A stretch of 54,520 nt of DNA from SXXH01 sp041165735 (GCA_046341775.1 JBKDQQ010000054.1:1-54520), one strand, 5' to 3'; shown: positions 15,777 to 25,629, counted from the first letter of the stretch. Program-made: numbers and translations. The notes: generated by a model from the sequence alone, not told the origin.

Positions 15777-17443
15777 TCGAAGCGTTCGTACCACGTCCGA
15801 TAGTAGTCGTTCTCGGGGTCGAGCTCCATCGCCAACCCGGCCCAGCGCTTGGCCTCCTCGTCGCTGAACTTCGACGCGTCGCCGTCGGAGACCTCGATGC
15901 CGCCGCCACCCGCGCCACGGCCGGTGCGCGTGTTGAGCCGGCCGACCTTGAGGGCCGACAGGTCGTAGTACACGTCCGCGTCCAACGGATCGAGCTCGAG
16001 CGCCTTGAGCAGGTCCGCCCGGGCCTTGGCCTCCGCGCCGGAGAACGCATTGGCCTTGGCGCGGCCCACGAAGGCGCGCGGGTCGGTCGTGCCCAATTCG
16101 ATGGCCGCGTCGAAGTCGGCGAGCGCCTCGTCGAGCTTGAACCCGCGCAGGTTGCTCAAGGCGCGCTTGAGGCGCGCCGTCGGGCCTTCGATGGGGATCT
16201 GCTTGATGTAGTCGATCCACAGCGCCTCGAGCTTCTCGACGTCCTTCTCGCCGATGCGCTTCAAGAGGTGCGCGCGGATGTCCTCGGGCTTCACGCCGAA
16301 GCCGCCGCCCATCGCCTCCGAGGGGATGCCCTTGGCGCGCGTGTAGATCTCCTTGAAGAAGCGGTTGAAGTTCTTCTGGTGCTTGGCGCCTTCGTAGGTG
16401 TTCAGGAAGTACACGAAGGACCATGCGTGCGCGTACTCGAAGCCGTCGAACGCGTTGCGGTCGAGCTTGAACATCGTCTCGAGCTTGGTGTAGCCCCGCC
16501 CACCGCGCCGCTTCTTGGCCTCGCCCGTGGCGGCTTGCGAGCCTTGCGTCACGCCGATCGCCTCCTGTACCGTCAACACGCGGTCGAGCTGGGGCTCGCC
16601 GGGCTCGATCACGAGCTTGCCCTTCTTGTCGCGGTAGACCTTCGAGCTGCCGTAGTAGTCCGCCACGGCTTCGTTGAGCCAGATCTGCTCCTCGTACTGC
16701 GGATCGATCAAGTACGTCAGGAGGTGCGTGCACTCGTGCAGCGCGACCCAGGTCGATTGCTCGGGCTCCTGGTAGTCGTGGTAGAAGTTGAGCGTCTTGT
16801 CGTACGCCCAGAAGTAGCCGAGCGTGCCCGGCCCCAAGTCCTCCGCCGCGGCGTTGGCGTGGAAGTCGTCGTAGGACTTGTAGATGTTGACGACCATCTT
16901 CGTGCGCATCAGGGACGGCGTCGGCTTGATGCCGATGCGGTTGTCCATGAGCGCGTAGTACGTCTCCAGGAGTTCGGCGTAGTAGTCGAGCAACTCGGTG
17001 CTCGTGTTGGTCTTGAAGACGAAGTGCTGCGTCTCCTTCTCCCAACCCGCGCCCCAGGTCGAGCGCGCCTTGATCTCCTCGATGCGCTTGGCGGCGGCGG
17101 CTTGCTCCTTGGCGCGCTCCGCCTCGTAGGCGGGCTTCGACCACCATTTCGAACGGTACCGCACGAAGCCCTGCGCGAGCTTCTCCTCCTCGTCCTTGTT
17201 GGCCGGGACGTAGTCGCTCATGTCGCCTTCGACCTCGATCGAGCGCACGAGCGAGCGGTCCTTGACCACGATCTCGCCGCCGGTCTCGAAGGTCAGCTTG
17301 ATCTCGCCGCCCGCCTCGCGCGCCTTGGCGGGCGTCACGACGCGACCATCCTTGGTCACGATGCGGTCGGCCAGCGCGTTCGGCGCGCACAGGAGGAGGA
17401 TGAAGGCGGCGCCGGCACTGGCGGCGAAATTCGTGTGTCGCAT
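15773..17443 (-). CDS. Exported DUF1570-like gluzincin metallopeptidase with TPR-like C-terminus
   Basis: A 556-residue protein with a signal peptide (residues 1-25, ANALAD). The zinc motif HECTH is at residues 236-240, and the third ligand Glu258 is in NEAVADYYG. This spacing and sequence are those of gluzincin peptidases such as DUF1570, abundant in planctomycetes. The segment at 26-75 (IVTKDGRVVTPAK and beyond) resembles a small beta domain found before such peptidases. The region after about 440 holds TPR-like helices (LKRALSNLRGFKLDEALADFDAAIELG, DLLKALELDPLDADVYYDLSALKVG). Active site intact. It lies 5 bp after the second peptidase gene and overlaps the lipoprotein gene. Substrate unknown. 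Confidence 0.8.
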   Translation of the reverse strand: MRHTNFAASAGAAFILLLCAPNALADRIVTKDGRVVTPAKAREAGGEIKLTFETGGEIVVKDRSLVRSIEVEGDMSDYVPANKDEEEKLAQGFVRYRSKWWSKPAYEAERAKEQAAAAKRIEEIKARSTWGAGWEKETQHFVFKTNTSTELLDYYAELLETYYALMDNRIGIKPTPSLMRTKMVVNIYKSYDDFHANAAAEDLGPGTLGYFWAYDKTLNFYHDYQEPEQSTWVALHECTHLLTYLIDPQYEEQIWLNEAVADYYGSSKVYRDKKGKLVIEPGEPQLDRVLTVQEAIGVTQGSQAATGEAKKRRGGRGYTKLETMFKLDRNAFDGFEYAHAWSFVYFLNTYEGAKHQKNFNRFFKEIYTRAKGIPSEAMGGGFGVKPEDIRAHLLKRIGEKDVEKLEALWIDYIKQIPIEGPTARLKRALSNLRGFKLDEALADFDAAIELGTTDPRAFVGRAKANAFSGAEAKARADLLKALELDPLDADVYYDLSALKVGRLNTRTGRGAGGGGIEVSDGDASKFSDEEAKRWAGLAMELDPENDYYRTWYERFE

Positions 17444-17448
17444 GCTTG

Positions 17449-19053
17449 TCACTTGGAGACGATGTAGTCCTTCCACGATTCCGTCAGCGCGTCCATGTCG
17501 ATGCCGCGGAAGGCGTCCTCGACCGCCTGGTTCAAGTTGCCGGTCATCGCCAGCGTCTTGAAGTACGTGTCGAGGATCTTGTCCCAATCGGCGTTCCAGT
17601 TCTTGGCGCCCTTCTTCTTGCCTGTGCGCAGGAAGTAGATGAAGGACCATCCCTGCGCGTAGTTCTGGAGACCGCCGGCGCCGTACTTGTTCTGGCCGTA
17701 GTACTCCTGCTGCGTGAAGCGCACGAGGTCGGTCAAGGGCACGAATCGGTTGTCGCGGATCAGTTCGCGGACCGTGTCGACGCGCCAGACGGCCTTGGCT
17801 TGCTCGAAGCGTCCCCCGTACCACTTGTATCCGGAGTAGTAGTCGCCCGTGCCTTCGTTGTACCAGCTGTGCGGACTGATGTTCCCGTACAGGTAGAAGA
17901 TGTACTGGTGGAAGGCCTCGTGGTTGAGCACGAGCCAGGTGTCGTTGCGCCCGCCGCCGGCCTGATCGTCGTAGATGACCAGCTCCTGCTGCACCCACGC
18001 CCAATACCCTGCGCTGCCGCCGGGGCCGCCGTAGCTGTGGTAGGCGTCCTGGTCGGTCAGGACCCGCACCACCGAGCAGCGCGACAGCTCGCGCGGATCC
18101 GCGTCCCCGAGGATCTGCTTGGCGAGCTCCGCTTCGCCGGAGCGCTCGCGCTTCTCGGCGTCGGAGCCCGTCTGCAGGCCTTCGCCCGCCTTGCGCAGCT
18201 CCTGGGCCTTCTCGTAGGGGTAGTCGATCTCGAATTGCTTGCGGATGGCCTCGAGGCGTTCCTGCAGCTCCTTGACGAATAGCTTGTCCTTGTGCGGCGT
18301 GAGGATGAAGTAGTTCGGCGTCTCGTAGAGCTTCCACTCCCCGCCGAGCTTGGCGACCTCGGTCTGCAGTTGCGCGCGCTTGCGCGAGCGCACATCGTCG
18401 CCCTCCGCCGCCGCCAGCGCCTTCACCGCCACCGGCGCGAAGCTCTTCGCCATCTGGTCGAACGGACCTTCCCACTTGGCGGCCTTCTTCGGATCGCCGG
18501 GATAGACAGCCACGAACGCCACATCGACGCTTTCGTGCAGCTTCCAGCTCCACGCCTTGATCCAGCCGCCCTCGCCCGTGTCGTCGAGCCCCGACCACTC
18601 GTACACCTTGGCGGGCACCTTGTTGATTGTCGTTTCCTTGGGAGCACCCTGCGACTTGTAGGTGCGTCCGTACTCGGCCGTCACCCACGCCACCACATCC
18701 TTGCGGCCTGGACCCGACAGGTCGATCTTGGGCTTCTTGTCGTCCCCCTCGCTCTTGGGCTCGTCCTTCTTGCGGCGGTCGAACTTGACGAGTTGCGCGT
18801 CGATGTAGAGGGGCTTGCCTCCGACGAGCACGTACTTCTCCAAGGGCGGCGTGAACTTGGCGATCAGGTTCGGCTCGCCCGGTTGCGGCGGGATCAGGTC
18901 CCAATCCGCCGGCGTCTTGATCTTGAAGCCCAGGTCGACGGAGTCCTCGTAGTACTTGCCGACCTTCGGGGCCTGCACCTGCGCCGCAGCGGGCAAGGCG
19001 ATCGTCGCCAGCAGGGCGAGGAGGATCCACCAACGCGCCAGCGTGGCGCGCAT
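17449..19053 (-). CDS. Exported gluzincin-type zinc metallopeptidase
   Basis: A 534-residue protein. Signal peptide: about residues 1-24, ending PAAAQ. The first half (25-215) is a beta-rich accessory domain with a Lys-rich insert at about 95-110. The catalytic half contains HEAFH at residues 378-382 and Glu400 in YNEGTGDYYSGY, the gluzincin ligand set. Start: the ATG at 19051-19053 places the signal peptide at the N-terminus; a second ATG at 19080 would add nine residues. It is the first gene of an operon with the peptidase at 15773 and a lipoprotein. The two peptidases share fold and motif spacing but diverge widely, so they are an old pair rather than a recent duplication. Confidence 0.8.
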   Translation of the reverse strand: MRATLARWWILLALLATIALPAAAQVQAPKVGKYYEDSVDLGFKIKTPADWDLIPPQPGEPNLIAKFTPPLEKYVLVGGKPLYIDAQLVKFDRRKKDEPKSEGDDKKPKIDLSGPGRKDVVAWVTAEYGRTYKSQGAPKETTINKVPAKVYEWSGLDDTGEGGWIKAWSWKLHESVDVAFVAVYPGDPKKAAKWEGPFDQMAKSFAPVAVKALAAAEGDDVRSRKRAQLQTEVAKLGGEWKLYETPNYFILTPHKDKLFVKELQERLEAIRKQFEIDYPYEKAQELRKAGEGLQTGSDAEKRERSGEAELAKQILGDADPRELSRCSVVRVLTDQDAYHSYGGPGGSAGYWAWVQQELVIYDDQAGGGRNDTWLVLNHEAFHQYIFYLYGNISPHSWYNEGTGDYYSGYKWYGGRFEQAKAVWRVDTVRELIRDNRFVPLTDLVRFTQQEYYGQNKYGAGGLQNYAQGWSFIYFLRTGKKKGAKNWNADWDKILDTYFKTLAMTGNLNQAVEDAFRGIDMDALTESWKDYIVSK

Positions 19054-19300
19054 GGGCGAAGGTCGGGGATGGGTGCGCATGAGTGCGGAGAGGGGGCGAG
19101 GGTGTCGGCGCGGGACGATTCTCGCGCGCGCAAGCCCACAGGGCATCTACGCGGCGTGGCGGGCTTCCTTGCCACCCTCATCAGACCCGCCGGGCACGGC
19201 TCGTCGCAAGTCCCCGCGGGGGGACGCTTGCACAGGACTTTCCGCCGTGGGCAGGCAGGCGGTGCCGTTCCCCTCGGAGGTTTTGCACAATGGTCGCACG

Positions 19301-22300
19301 ATGAACTCGAAGATCTTGATCGGAGTGGCGCTCGTGGTGGTCGCGGGGGGTGCTTTCTTCCTCTTCAAGCCCAAGGATGCCGCCCCGGATGCCCCGCGGG
19401 CCATCGAAGCCGTCGCCGAGGACGCTGGGCCGGACGCGCAGCGGCCGCCGGCCGAGCTGGACGCTCCCGAATTGGCCGAGACCGACTCCGTGGGCGACGC
19501 GCGCTCCGTGGTGGCGACCGAGGGCGAGTCCAAGCCCGCTGCGGCGACGCCCAAGAAGTCGTCGGAACTGGTGCTCCTCGGGCGCGTCGTGGACGAGTCC
19601 GGTGCTCCTGTCGCCGGAGCCGAGGTCAAGGCCGCCGCGGCGCAGGGCGGTCCCGAGTTCGGGCTCGACGAGATCGACGCCGACATGTTCGGCGGTTGGA
19701 TCGTGGTCGATTCCGCCACGAGCGGCGCTGACGGTCGCTTCGAATTGCCATTGCGGCGCAAGGCCAACACCGTCCAGTTCGCGGCGCGCAAGGCCGGCTT
19801 CGCGCCGCTCGAACAGCGCTTCGACGTCCAACCCGGCCGCCACGAGGTGGGCGACGTGCGCCTGGCGCGTGGCGCGGTGGTCGCCGGCCGCGTCGTCAAT
19901 TCCTCTGGACGCGGAGTCGCGGGCGCCGCCGTGCACAGGAAGCGCGTCGGCGGAGACATGATGGCGCAGTTCAACCCCTTCCCCGGACCGGTCGTGGCCA
20001 CGACCGACGCGGCGGGCGCCTTCGTCGTCGACCAGCTCGCCATCGGCGACTACAAGCTGGTCGTCAAGCATGCGGAGCATCCGGACGGGGCCCTCGAGGG
20101 CAGCACCAGCCAAGGCTCGGAGCGCATCTCCGGCCTCGAAGTGCGCCTCGCCGACGGGGCTGCGATCATGGGCGTCGTCTCCGGCCTCGAAGGCAAGTGG
20201 ACCGAGGACCTGCGCGTCGCCGCCACCAAGGCCGGAGGTGGAGCCTTCGGCATGCCCGACTTCACCGGCGGCCGCCGCGCCAAGGTCGACAAGGACGGCG
20301 GCTTCCGCATCTCGGGCTTGTCGGCCGACACGAGCTACCGCCTCGCCGTCGTGCGCGGGGACAAGCCGAACATGACGCAGATGATGGGCGGCCGGCGCGG
20401 GCGCGACGGCGTCGAGGCCAAGAGCGGCGATGTCGGCGTGCGCGTGCCGCTCGTCGACGAGACCGCGCTCGTCGGCCAGGTGGTCGACGCGCGCACCAAG
20501 GCGCCGTTGACGCAGTTGCGCGTCGAGGCGGGGCGCGGTTGGCTGGTCCCCTTGGCGGACGAGAAGGGCAAGCCGCAGTCGAACTTCCCCGAAGGCCGCT
20601 TCCGCCATGCCAACCTCGTGCGCATGGGCTCCGGCGGCAAGCTCGACCTGAAGGTCGTGGCCGACGGCTACCGCACCTTCGAGCAGAAGGGCATCGAGGT
20701 GCCCGACGGCGCCACCACCGACATCGGCGTGATCGAGCTCGAGCCGGCGCCCCTGGCGCGCGTCGTCGTGCTCGACGCGACCACGCGCCAACCCGTCGCC
20801 AACGCCAAGGTGAACCTCGAGGTGCTGCGCGACGAGCAGGACGGCAACCGCGTGTTCGTCTCCGGCGGCGACGACGACGACGACGGAATGCCGATGATGC
20901 CGAGCGGCGAGACGCGCACGGGCAAGTCCGGGGCCGACGGCGTCGCCATGGTCGCGATGGAGCCCGGCAAGCGCATGCGCGCCGTGGTGCGCGCCAAGGG
21001 CCGCGCCGAATGGACCGGCACCGCCTTCGTCGCGCCCGCCGACGGCGAACAGTCGATCGAAGCCCTGCTGGTCGAAGGCGGCACCGTGGTGGTGAAGGTC
21101 GTCGACACGAGCGGCGCGCCCGTCCCCAAGGTCGCGGTCGAGCGCGAGGAAGACGACTCGGGCGTGCAAGTCTTCGCCATGGGCGGCGACCGCAAGACGA
21201 ACTCCAAGGGCGAGCTCGAGTTCAAGAACCTCCTGCCCGGTCCGCAGCGCTTCCGCGTCAAGGATGGCGGGATGTTCGGCGGCGCGCGCATGGGCCGCGC
21301 CCGCATGGCGCGCAACGCGGGTGCCGACGGCGCCGCGCTGTTCGACATGGGGGGCGACGAGGAACCACAATGGTCCAGCGTCGAGGTCGCCGACAAGGGC
21401 CGGCACGAAGTCGTGCTGGTCGTTCCGGCGCGGGCGACGCTGGTCGGTGTGGTGCGCGAAGGCGGCAAGCCCGTGGCGGGGTTGCGCGTGAAGGTGTCGG
21501 ACGGCGACGACATGGAGTTCGGCTTCGGCGGCGAATCGGGCGCCAAGACGGACGCCGATGGTCGCTTCGAGTTGGCCGACGTCGAGGCGGGCAAGCAGAA
21601 GCTCGTCGTCAGCGGCCCGCGGCGCGCCATGAACCATGAACAGGAGATCGAGATCTACGCCGGCGACAACAAGGTCGAGATCGACCTGCCTTCGGCCACC
21701 ATCGAAGGTCGCGTCGTCTCGGTCGACGGAGCGCCGATGGCAGGCGCGAAGGTCAAGGTCATGCTCGCGCCTGAAGGCTCCTTCGAGTCCGCCGCGGTCG
21801 AGTTCGCCGCGGTCGTCGCCTTCGACGGTGGAGATGCGGAAGGCGGCGTGATGGAGTTCGGCGCGGGGCAGGGCAACGCCGCCACGACGGATGCGCAAGG
21901 CCGCTACACCTTGCGCGGCGTGCGCGCGGGCGCGAAGCTCGTCGTCGAGGTCAAGGCCAAGGATTGCCAGCCCAAGCGCGGCGAGCCCTTCGAGCTGGCG
22001 ATCGACGAGGCGCGCACAGGCATGGACTTCGTGGTGCAGCCGGGCTGCACGCTCGAGGTGTCCTTGCGCAGCGCCGACGGCCGCCAGCGCGGCTTCTTCG
22101 CGCGCGCGGTGAAGCTCGACGACAAGGGCGACGAGGGCGCCGAGCAGTCCTCGCAGTTCGCCCAGCGCGCCAGCACCAAGCTGTCCGGGCTCGCGCCCGG
22201 CCGTTGGCGTGTCACGGTCAATCCGGTGTCCTTCGGCGAGGAGGACGGCGGGCAGGACGAAGACCCCGCGCCCAAGGAGATCGAGTTGAAGGTCGGCCAG

Positions 22301-22327
22301 AAGAACGAGCTGGTCTTCGACGGCTGA
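19301..22327 (+). CDS. Large membrane-anchored protein with carboxypeptidase-regulatory-like repeats (copy 1)
   Basis: A 1,008-residue protein. A single N-terminal hydrophobic helix (about 4-22) is followed by an Ala/Pro/Glu-rich linker (about 25-88). Then come about eight beta-sandwich repeats of the CarboxypepD_reg / Big-like type, each opening with a pattern such as LLGRVVDESGAPVAGAEV, VAGRVVNSSGRGVAGAAV, LVGQVVDARTKAPLTQL, IEGRVVSVDGAPMAGAKV and containing D-x-x-G-R-F-x-L turns. No catalytic motif is seen. It is probably exposed outside the inner membrane as an adhesive or structural protein. The ATG at 19301 is chosen. A five-codon open frame (ATG at 19290) with a good GGAGG ahead of it ends on the overlapping TGA at 19302-19304, which could couple translation. 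A paralogue follows at 22523. Confidence 0.8.
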   Translation: MNSKILIGVALVVVAGGAFFLFKPKDAAPDAPRAIEAVAEDAGPDAQRPPAELDAPELAETDSVGDARSVVATEGESKPAAATPKKSSELVLLGRVVDESGAPVAGAEVKAAAAQGGPEFGLDEIDADMFGGWIVVDSATSGADGRFELPLRRKANTVQFAARKAGFAPLEQRFDVQPGRHEVGDVRLARGAVVAGRVVNSSGRGVAGAAVHRKRVGGDMMAQFNPFPGPVVATTDAAGAFVVDQLAIGDYKLVVKHAEHPDGALEGSTSQGSERISGLEVRLADGAAIMGVVSGLEGKWTEDLRVAATKAGGGAFGMPDFTGGRRAKVDKDGGFRISGLSADTSYRLAVVRGDKPNMTQMMGGRRGRDGVEAKSGDVGVRVPLVDETALVGQVVDARTKAPLTQLRVEAGRGWLVPLADEKGKPQSNFPEGRFRHANLVRMGSGGKLDLKVVADGYRTFEQKGIEVPDGATTDIGVIELEPAPLARVVVLDATTRQPVANAKVNLEVLRDEQDGNRVFVSGGDDDDDGMPMMPSGETRTGKSGADGVAMVAMEPGKRMRAVVRAKGRAEWTGTAFVAPADGEQSIEALLVEGGTVVVKVVDTSGAPVPKVAVEREEDDSGVQVFAMGGDRKTNSKGELEFKNLLPGPQRFRVKDGGMFGGARMGRARMARNAGADGAALFDMGGDEEPQWSSVEVADKGRHEVVLVVPARATLVGVVREGGKPVAGLRVKVSDGDDMEFGFGGESGAKTDADGRFELADVEAGKQKLVVSGPRRAMNHEQEIEIYAGDNKVEIDLPSATIEGRVVSVDGAPMAGAKVKVMLAPEGSFESAAVEFAAVVAFDGGDAEGGVMEFGAGQGNAATTDAQGRYTLRGVRAGAKLVVEVKAKDCQPKRGEPFELAIDEARTGMDFVVQPGCTLEVSLRSADGRQRGFFARAVKLDDKGDEGAEQSSQFAQRASTKLSGLAPGRWRVTVNPVSFGEEDGGQDEDPAPKEIELKVGQKNELVFDG

Positions 22328-22406
22328 GGTCCTCGAGGCGCCGCGCGCGGCCGCGTTGGTCCGGGGGCGCCCGGACGAGCCGGGCCGGCGCGGAGTTCCC
22401 GGGCCC

Positions 22407-22442
22407 GCAAGTGGTGGATCCGACCCTGCGGGCTCCACTTGC
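22407..22442. other. 8-bp inverted repeat between paralogous genes
   Basis: GCAAGTGG (22407-22414) and CCACTTGC (22435-22442) with a 20-nt spacer that can pair further inside. It lies in the 195-bp gap between the two large repeat proteins and is not followed by a T-run. It could be a weak terminator or a processing site. Confidence 0.4.
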
Positions 22443-22522
22443 GGTCCGGCCTGCGCGCCAAATGCGGTCCCGCTGGGCCCAAGGCTTGGCTTTGCCCGCC
22501 GGAGTTGCTTTCCTCGCGTACG

Positions 22523-25500
22523 ATGAAGGCCTCGGGTGGCGCGCGCGTGAAGAATCGTCTGGTCCTCGGATTCGTCGCCGTGGCCGGCCTCTTGGCTTGG
22601 CTGTACTTCGCCCGTGGCGCGAGCGAGGTGCGCGCGCAGACCGTCGAGGCGCTCGAACTGGGCGAGGGCGAGGGTGATCTAGGCGCGGAGTTGTCCAACA
22701 CCGAATCCTCCACCGCTCGCGATGCGGCGGAGACGCCGCAGGACCCGTCGTCGTCGGAATCCTCGTCCACCGCGTCCGTGGTGCCGGCGGGCAAGGCGCG
22801 CGTCCTTGGTCGCGTGGTCGATCGGCAAGGTCGTGCCGTGGTCGGTGCGCGCGTCATCGCGGCCCTGGGCGACAACTGGTACGCGGTGCCGATCGACGCG
22901 GAACGCGACCTCCTCGAACGCAGCCAGATCGAGACGATCGAGACGCGCACGGACGGCGAGGGGCGCTACGACTTCGGCGACATCCAACCCGGCGCGGCGC
23001 GGCTGTGCGTGCGCGCCGCGGGCTTCGGCCCGTGGTACGGAACCGGCGAGACCTTGCCGGAGGGCGTGGAGACGCGCCTCCCGGACGTGGTGCTCGACGC
23101 CGGCGTCGTCGTGCGCGGCAAGGTCGTCGATCCGCGCGGGACTCCGGTGGCGGGGGCGACGGTGCTGGTCGCCTACGACTGCATCCGGCGCAAGACCAAG
23201 CTCGTGCTGCCCGGACGCGGCGCGCCTGTCGCGACCACCAACGCCGATGGCGAGTTCGTCGTCGACCAGCTCGCGCCGGGGGCTTGGCACATCTACGGCG
23301 ACGATGGCGTGCACTTGGCGGGCGAGGCGCGCGGCGAATTGGCGCGCGCCGGGCTCGAGCAGGGCGGCGTGCGCATCGAGCTGGGCGAGGCTTGGCGCAT
23401 CGTGGGCAAGGTCGTGCCCAAGGCCGGGGCGTTGCCCGCCGGGCTGCGCGTCTCGGCGCGGCTCGTCGAGGAGGGCCAAGGGGATCGCCGCCAAGAGGAG
23501 CAGGACGACGCCTGGGCCTTCTCCAGCACGCGCGTCGAGCGCGCCGACGATCCGGCGCGGTCCCAAGCAGCATCCCGCGTGCGGCACGCGCTGGTCGACG
23601 CCCAAGGCGCGTTCCAACTCGGCGCCCTCGTGCCGAGTCGCAAGTACCGACTCGGCCTCGCTCGTCCGCGCGCCGACGGCAAGGGTTGGCGCGCCGTCTC
23701 CACCGAGGAGCTGAAGCCCGTCGAGGCCGGCGAGCGCAACGCGCTGATCGAGCTGCGTGCGGCGACGAGCCTCGTCTTCAAGGTGGTCGACGATGCCACC
23801 GGCGCGCCGATCGAGGATCTCTTCGTGTGGGGCGGCCAGGGCCGCGAGCGCGTGCTGCGCGACGACGCTGGCAAGCCCGTCGCCAAGTTCGGCGGCGGGG
23901 TGGTCGAGTGGCCCGAGTTGCGCGTGCAGTCGGGCGGCAAGCCGTTCCAATTGCGCGTGGCGGCCACCGGTTACAAGGACCACGAGGCGCGCAACCTCGC
24001 CGTGCACGCGGGGCGCGTGAACGACCTGGGCGAGATCCGCCTCGCGCCGACCTCGGTCGTCGAGGCGTTCGTCTACAAGGAAGGCACGCGCGACCTGGTG
24101 CCCGGTGCGCGCGTGATCCTCGCCGACCGCTCGGAGGAGGACTTGCGCGGCATCTCCGAACGCGGCGTCGGAGATGACTTGACCTGGGACCCGCAGCTGA
24201 AGCACGCGATCGCCGACGACAAGGGCATGGCGCGCCTCACGGCTCCGGCGGGCAAGCACACGGCGTTGCAAGCCAGCGCCAAGGGCTGCGTGCCCGGGCC
24301 GGTGGTGCGCCAGTTGATCGCCGAGGAGGGCGTCACCAAGGTCGAACTGTTCGTGCGGCTCGGCGGGGTGGTCGAGGTCGTCGTCGACGATGGCGCGGGC
24401 AATCCCGTGCCGCGCCAATCGATCCAGCACATGCTGCCCCCCAAGCCCGGAGAGGGCGACGAGGAGTGGGGCGAATCCCTGCGCACCGACGACAAGGGCG
24501 TTGCGCGCTTCGAGGGCCTGGTCGAGGGACTGCACAAGTTCCGCGTCGAGAAGGAGCAGGGCAACGTCTGGACCTGGGGCGAGGTCGAGGCGCAGGAGGA
24601 GCCGTGGTCCGAGGCGCGCGTCGCTTCGGGCGAGCTCGCCACCTTGCGCCTGCGCGCCAAGCCGCGCGGCTCGCTGGAAGGCGTGGTGCGCGAGGATGGT
24701 CGACCGCTCGCCGACGCGGCAGTGCGCCTCGTGCCCTACAACCCTGACATGACCAACGGTTGGGCCGGCTGGAGCGGCGAGGACGATCCGCTGCTCGCCG
24801 TGTGCGACGACGAGGGTCGCTACCGCTTCGAGAGCATCCCGGTCGGGACCTACCGCTTGTTCGTCACGCACGAGCTGCGCCGCCACGCCAAGGAGTTCCG
24901 CGCCGACGTGCACGGGCTCGGCAGCCGCCAGGACCTCGACCTGATGGTCTCGAGCGTGGCCGGACGGGTGCTGGACGACGAAGGCAGCCCGCTCGCAGGA
25001 CTCGAGGTCCATTTGTGGGTCGACGGCGAGCGCATCGAGGTCGAGCCGCCGTACAAGCTCGTCTACGAGGAGGACGAGCGCGGCGGCGGCGACGTCGACT
25101 GGAAGGAATCCGCCGCGGCCAGCACGAAGACCGACGCCTCCGGCGCGTACATCATGCGCGGCGTGCAGACCGAGGCGGGTCTGACCGTCGTGGCGCAGGG
25201 CCGTTGGACGGAAGAGGGGCGCATCGGACCCTTCACGCTCGTCGATGGCGAGGTGCGGCACGGCGCCGACTTCAAGCTGCGGCGCGCCGGCGACATCGTC
25301 GTGCGCCTCGAGGCGCCGATGGCCGACGACGAGCTGGTGCACGCGCACCTCGTCAAGCAGGATGGCGCCGGGCAGTTGCGGCGCGACTTCGCGCTCGGAA
25401 GGTGGAACGACCGCGAGCGCCTGCGCGGATTGATCCCCGGCGAGTGGAAGCTCGTCTACCAGCGCCACGGACCCGGCGGCCCGCAGGGCGAGCCGCGCGA

Positions 25501-25558
25501 AGCGACCATCGTCGTGCAGGTCGGGCGCGAGGCGCGCCACGCCATCCAAGGCCTCTAG
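22523..25558 (+). CDS. Large membrane-anchored protein with carboxypeptidase-regulatory-like repeats (copy 2)
   Basis: About 1,011 residues with the same plan as the gene upstream: an N-terminal hydrophobic helix (KNRLVLGFVAVAGLLAWLYF), a Ser/Glu/Thr-rich low-complexity linker (about 40-85), then around nine beta-sandwich repeats. Repeat openings include VLGRVVDRQGRAVVGARV, VRGKVVDPRGTPVAGATV, LEGVVREDGRPLADAAV and VAGRVLDDEGSPLAGLEV. No enzymatic motif. The ATG at 22523 is used, but a GTG at 22547 would put the helix at the very N-terminus, as in copy 1, and has a TACGAT box upstream, so it is a real alternative. Identity between copies is limited to the repeat consensus. Probably periplasmic or surface-exposed. 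Confidence 0.78.
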   Translation: MKASGGARVKNRLVLGFVAVAGLLAWLYFARGASEVRAQTVEALELGEGEGDLGAELSNTESSTARDAAETPQDPSSSESSSTASVVPAGKARVLGRVVDRQGRAVVGARVIAALGDNWYAVPIDAERDLLERSQIETIETRTDGEGRYDFGDIQPGAARLCVRAAGFGPWYGTGETLPEGVETRLPDVVLDAGVVVRGKVVDPRGTPVAGATVLVAYDCIRRKTKLVLPGRGAPVATTNADGEFVVDQLAPGAWHIYGDDGVHLAGEARGELARAGLEQGGVRIELGEAWRIVGKVVPKAGALPAGLRVSARLVEEGQGDRRQEEQDDAWAFSSTRVERADDPARSQAASRVRHALVDAQGAFQLGALVPSRKYRLGLARPRADGKGWRAVSTEELKPVEAGERNALIELRAATSLVFKVVDDATGAPIEDLFVWGGQGRERVLRDDAGKPVAKFGGGVVEWPELRVQSGGKPFQLRVAATGYKDHEARNLAVHAGRVNDLGEIRLAPTSVVEAFVYKEGTRDLVPGARVILADRSEEDLRGISERGVGDDLTWDPQLKHAIADDKGMARLTAPAGKHTALQASAKGCVPGPVVRQLIAEEGVTKVELFVRLGGVVEVVVDDGAGNPVPRQSIQHMLPPKPGEGDEEWGESLRTDDKGVARFEGLVEGLHKFRVEKEQGNVWTWGEVEAQEEPWSEARVASGELATLRLRAKPRGSLEGVVREDGRPLADAAVRLVPYNPDMTNGWAGWSGEDDPLLAVCDDEGRYRFESIPVGTYRLFVTHELRRHAKEFRADVHGLGSRQDLDLMVSSVAGRVLDDEGSPLAGLEVHLWVDGERIEVEPPYKLVYEEDERGGGDVDWKESAAASTKTDASGAYIMRGVQTEAGLTVVAQGRWTEEGRIGPFTLVDGEVRHGADFKLRRAGDIVVRLEAPMADDELVHAHLVKQDGAGQLRRDFALGRWNDRERLRGLIPGEWKLVYQRHGPGGPQGEPREATIVVQVGREARHAIQGL

Positions 25559-25629
25559 TTCCGTGCGCGTCGCGCGGGGCGCGCAGCCGCGCCGCCACGC
25601 CCGGCCTTTCCATCGCCGGCCGCATCGCC

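Noticed and set aside
19181..22438. A 1,085-codon open frame antisense to the first large repeat protein
   Set aside because: In GC-rich genes with G or C at nearly every third position, antisense frames rarely meet stops. The translation is His/Ala/Asp/Arg-rich without domains, while the sense strand has clear repeats and a membrane helix. The same applies to the antisense frame at 22679-25648.
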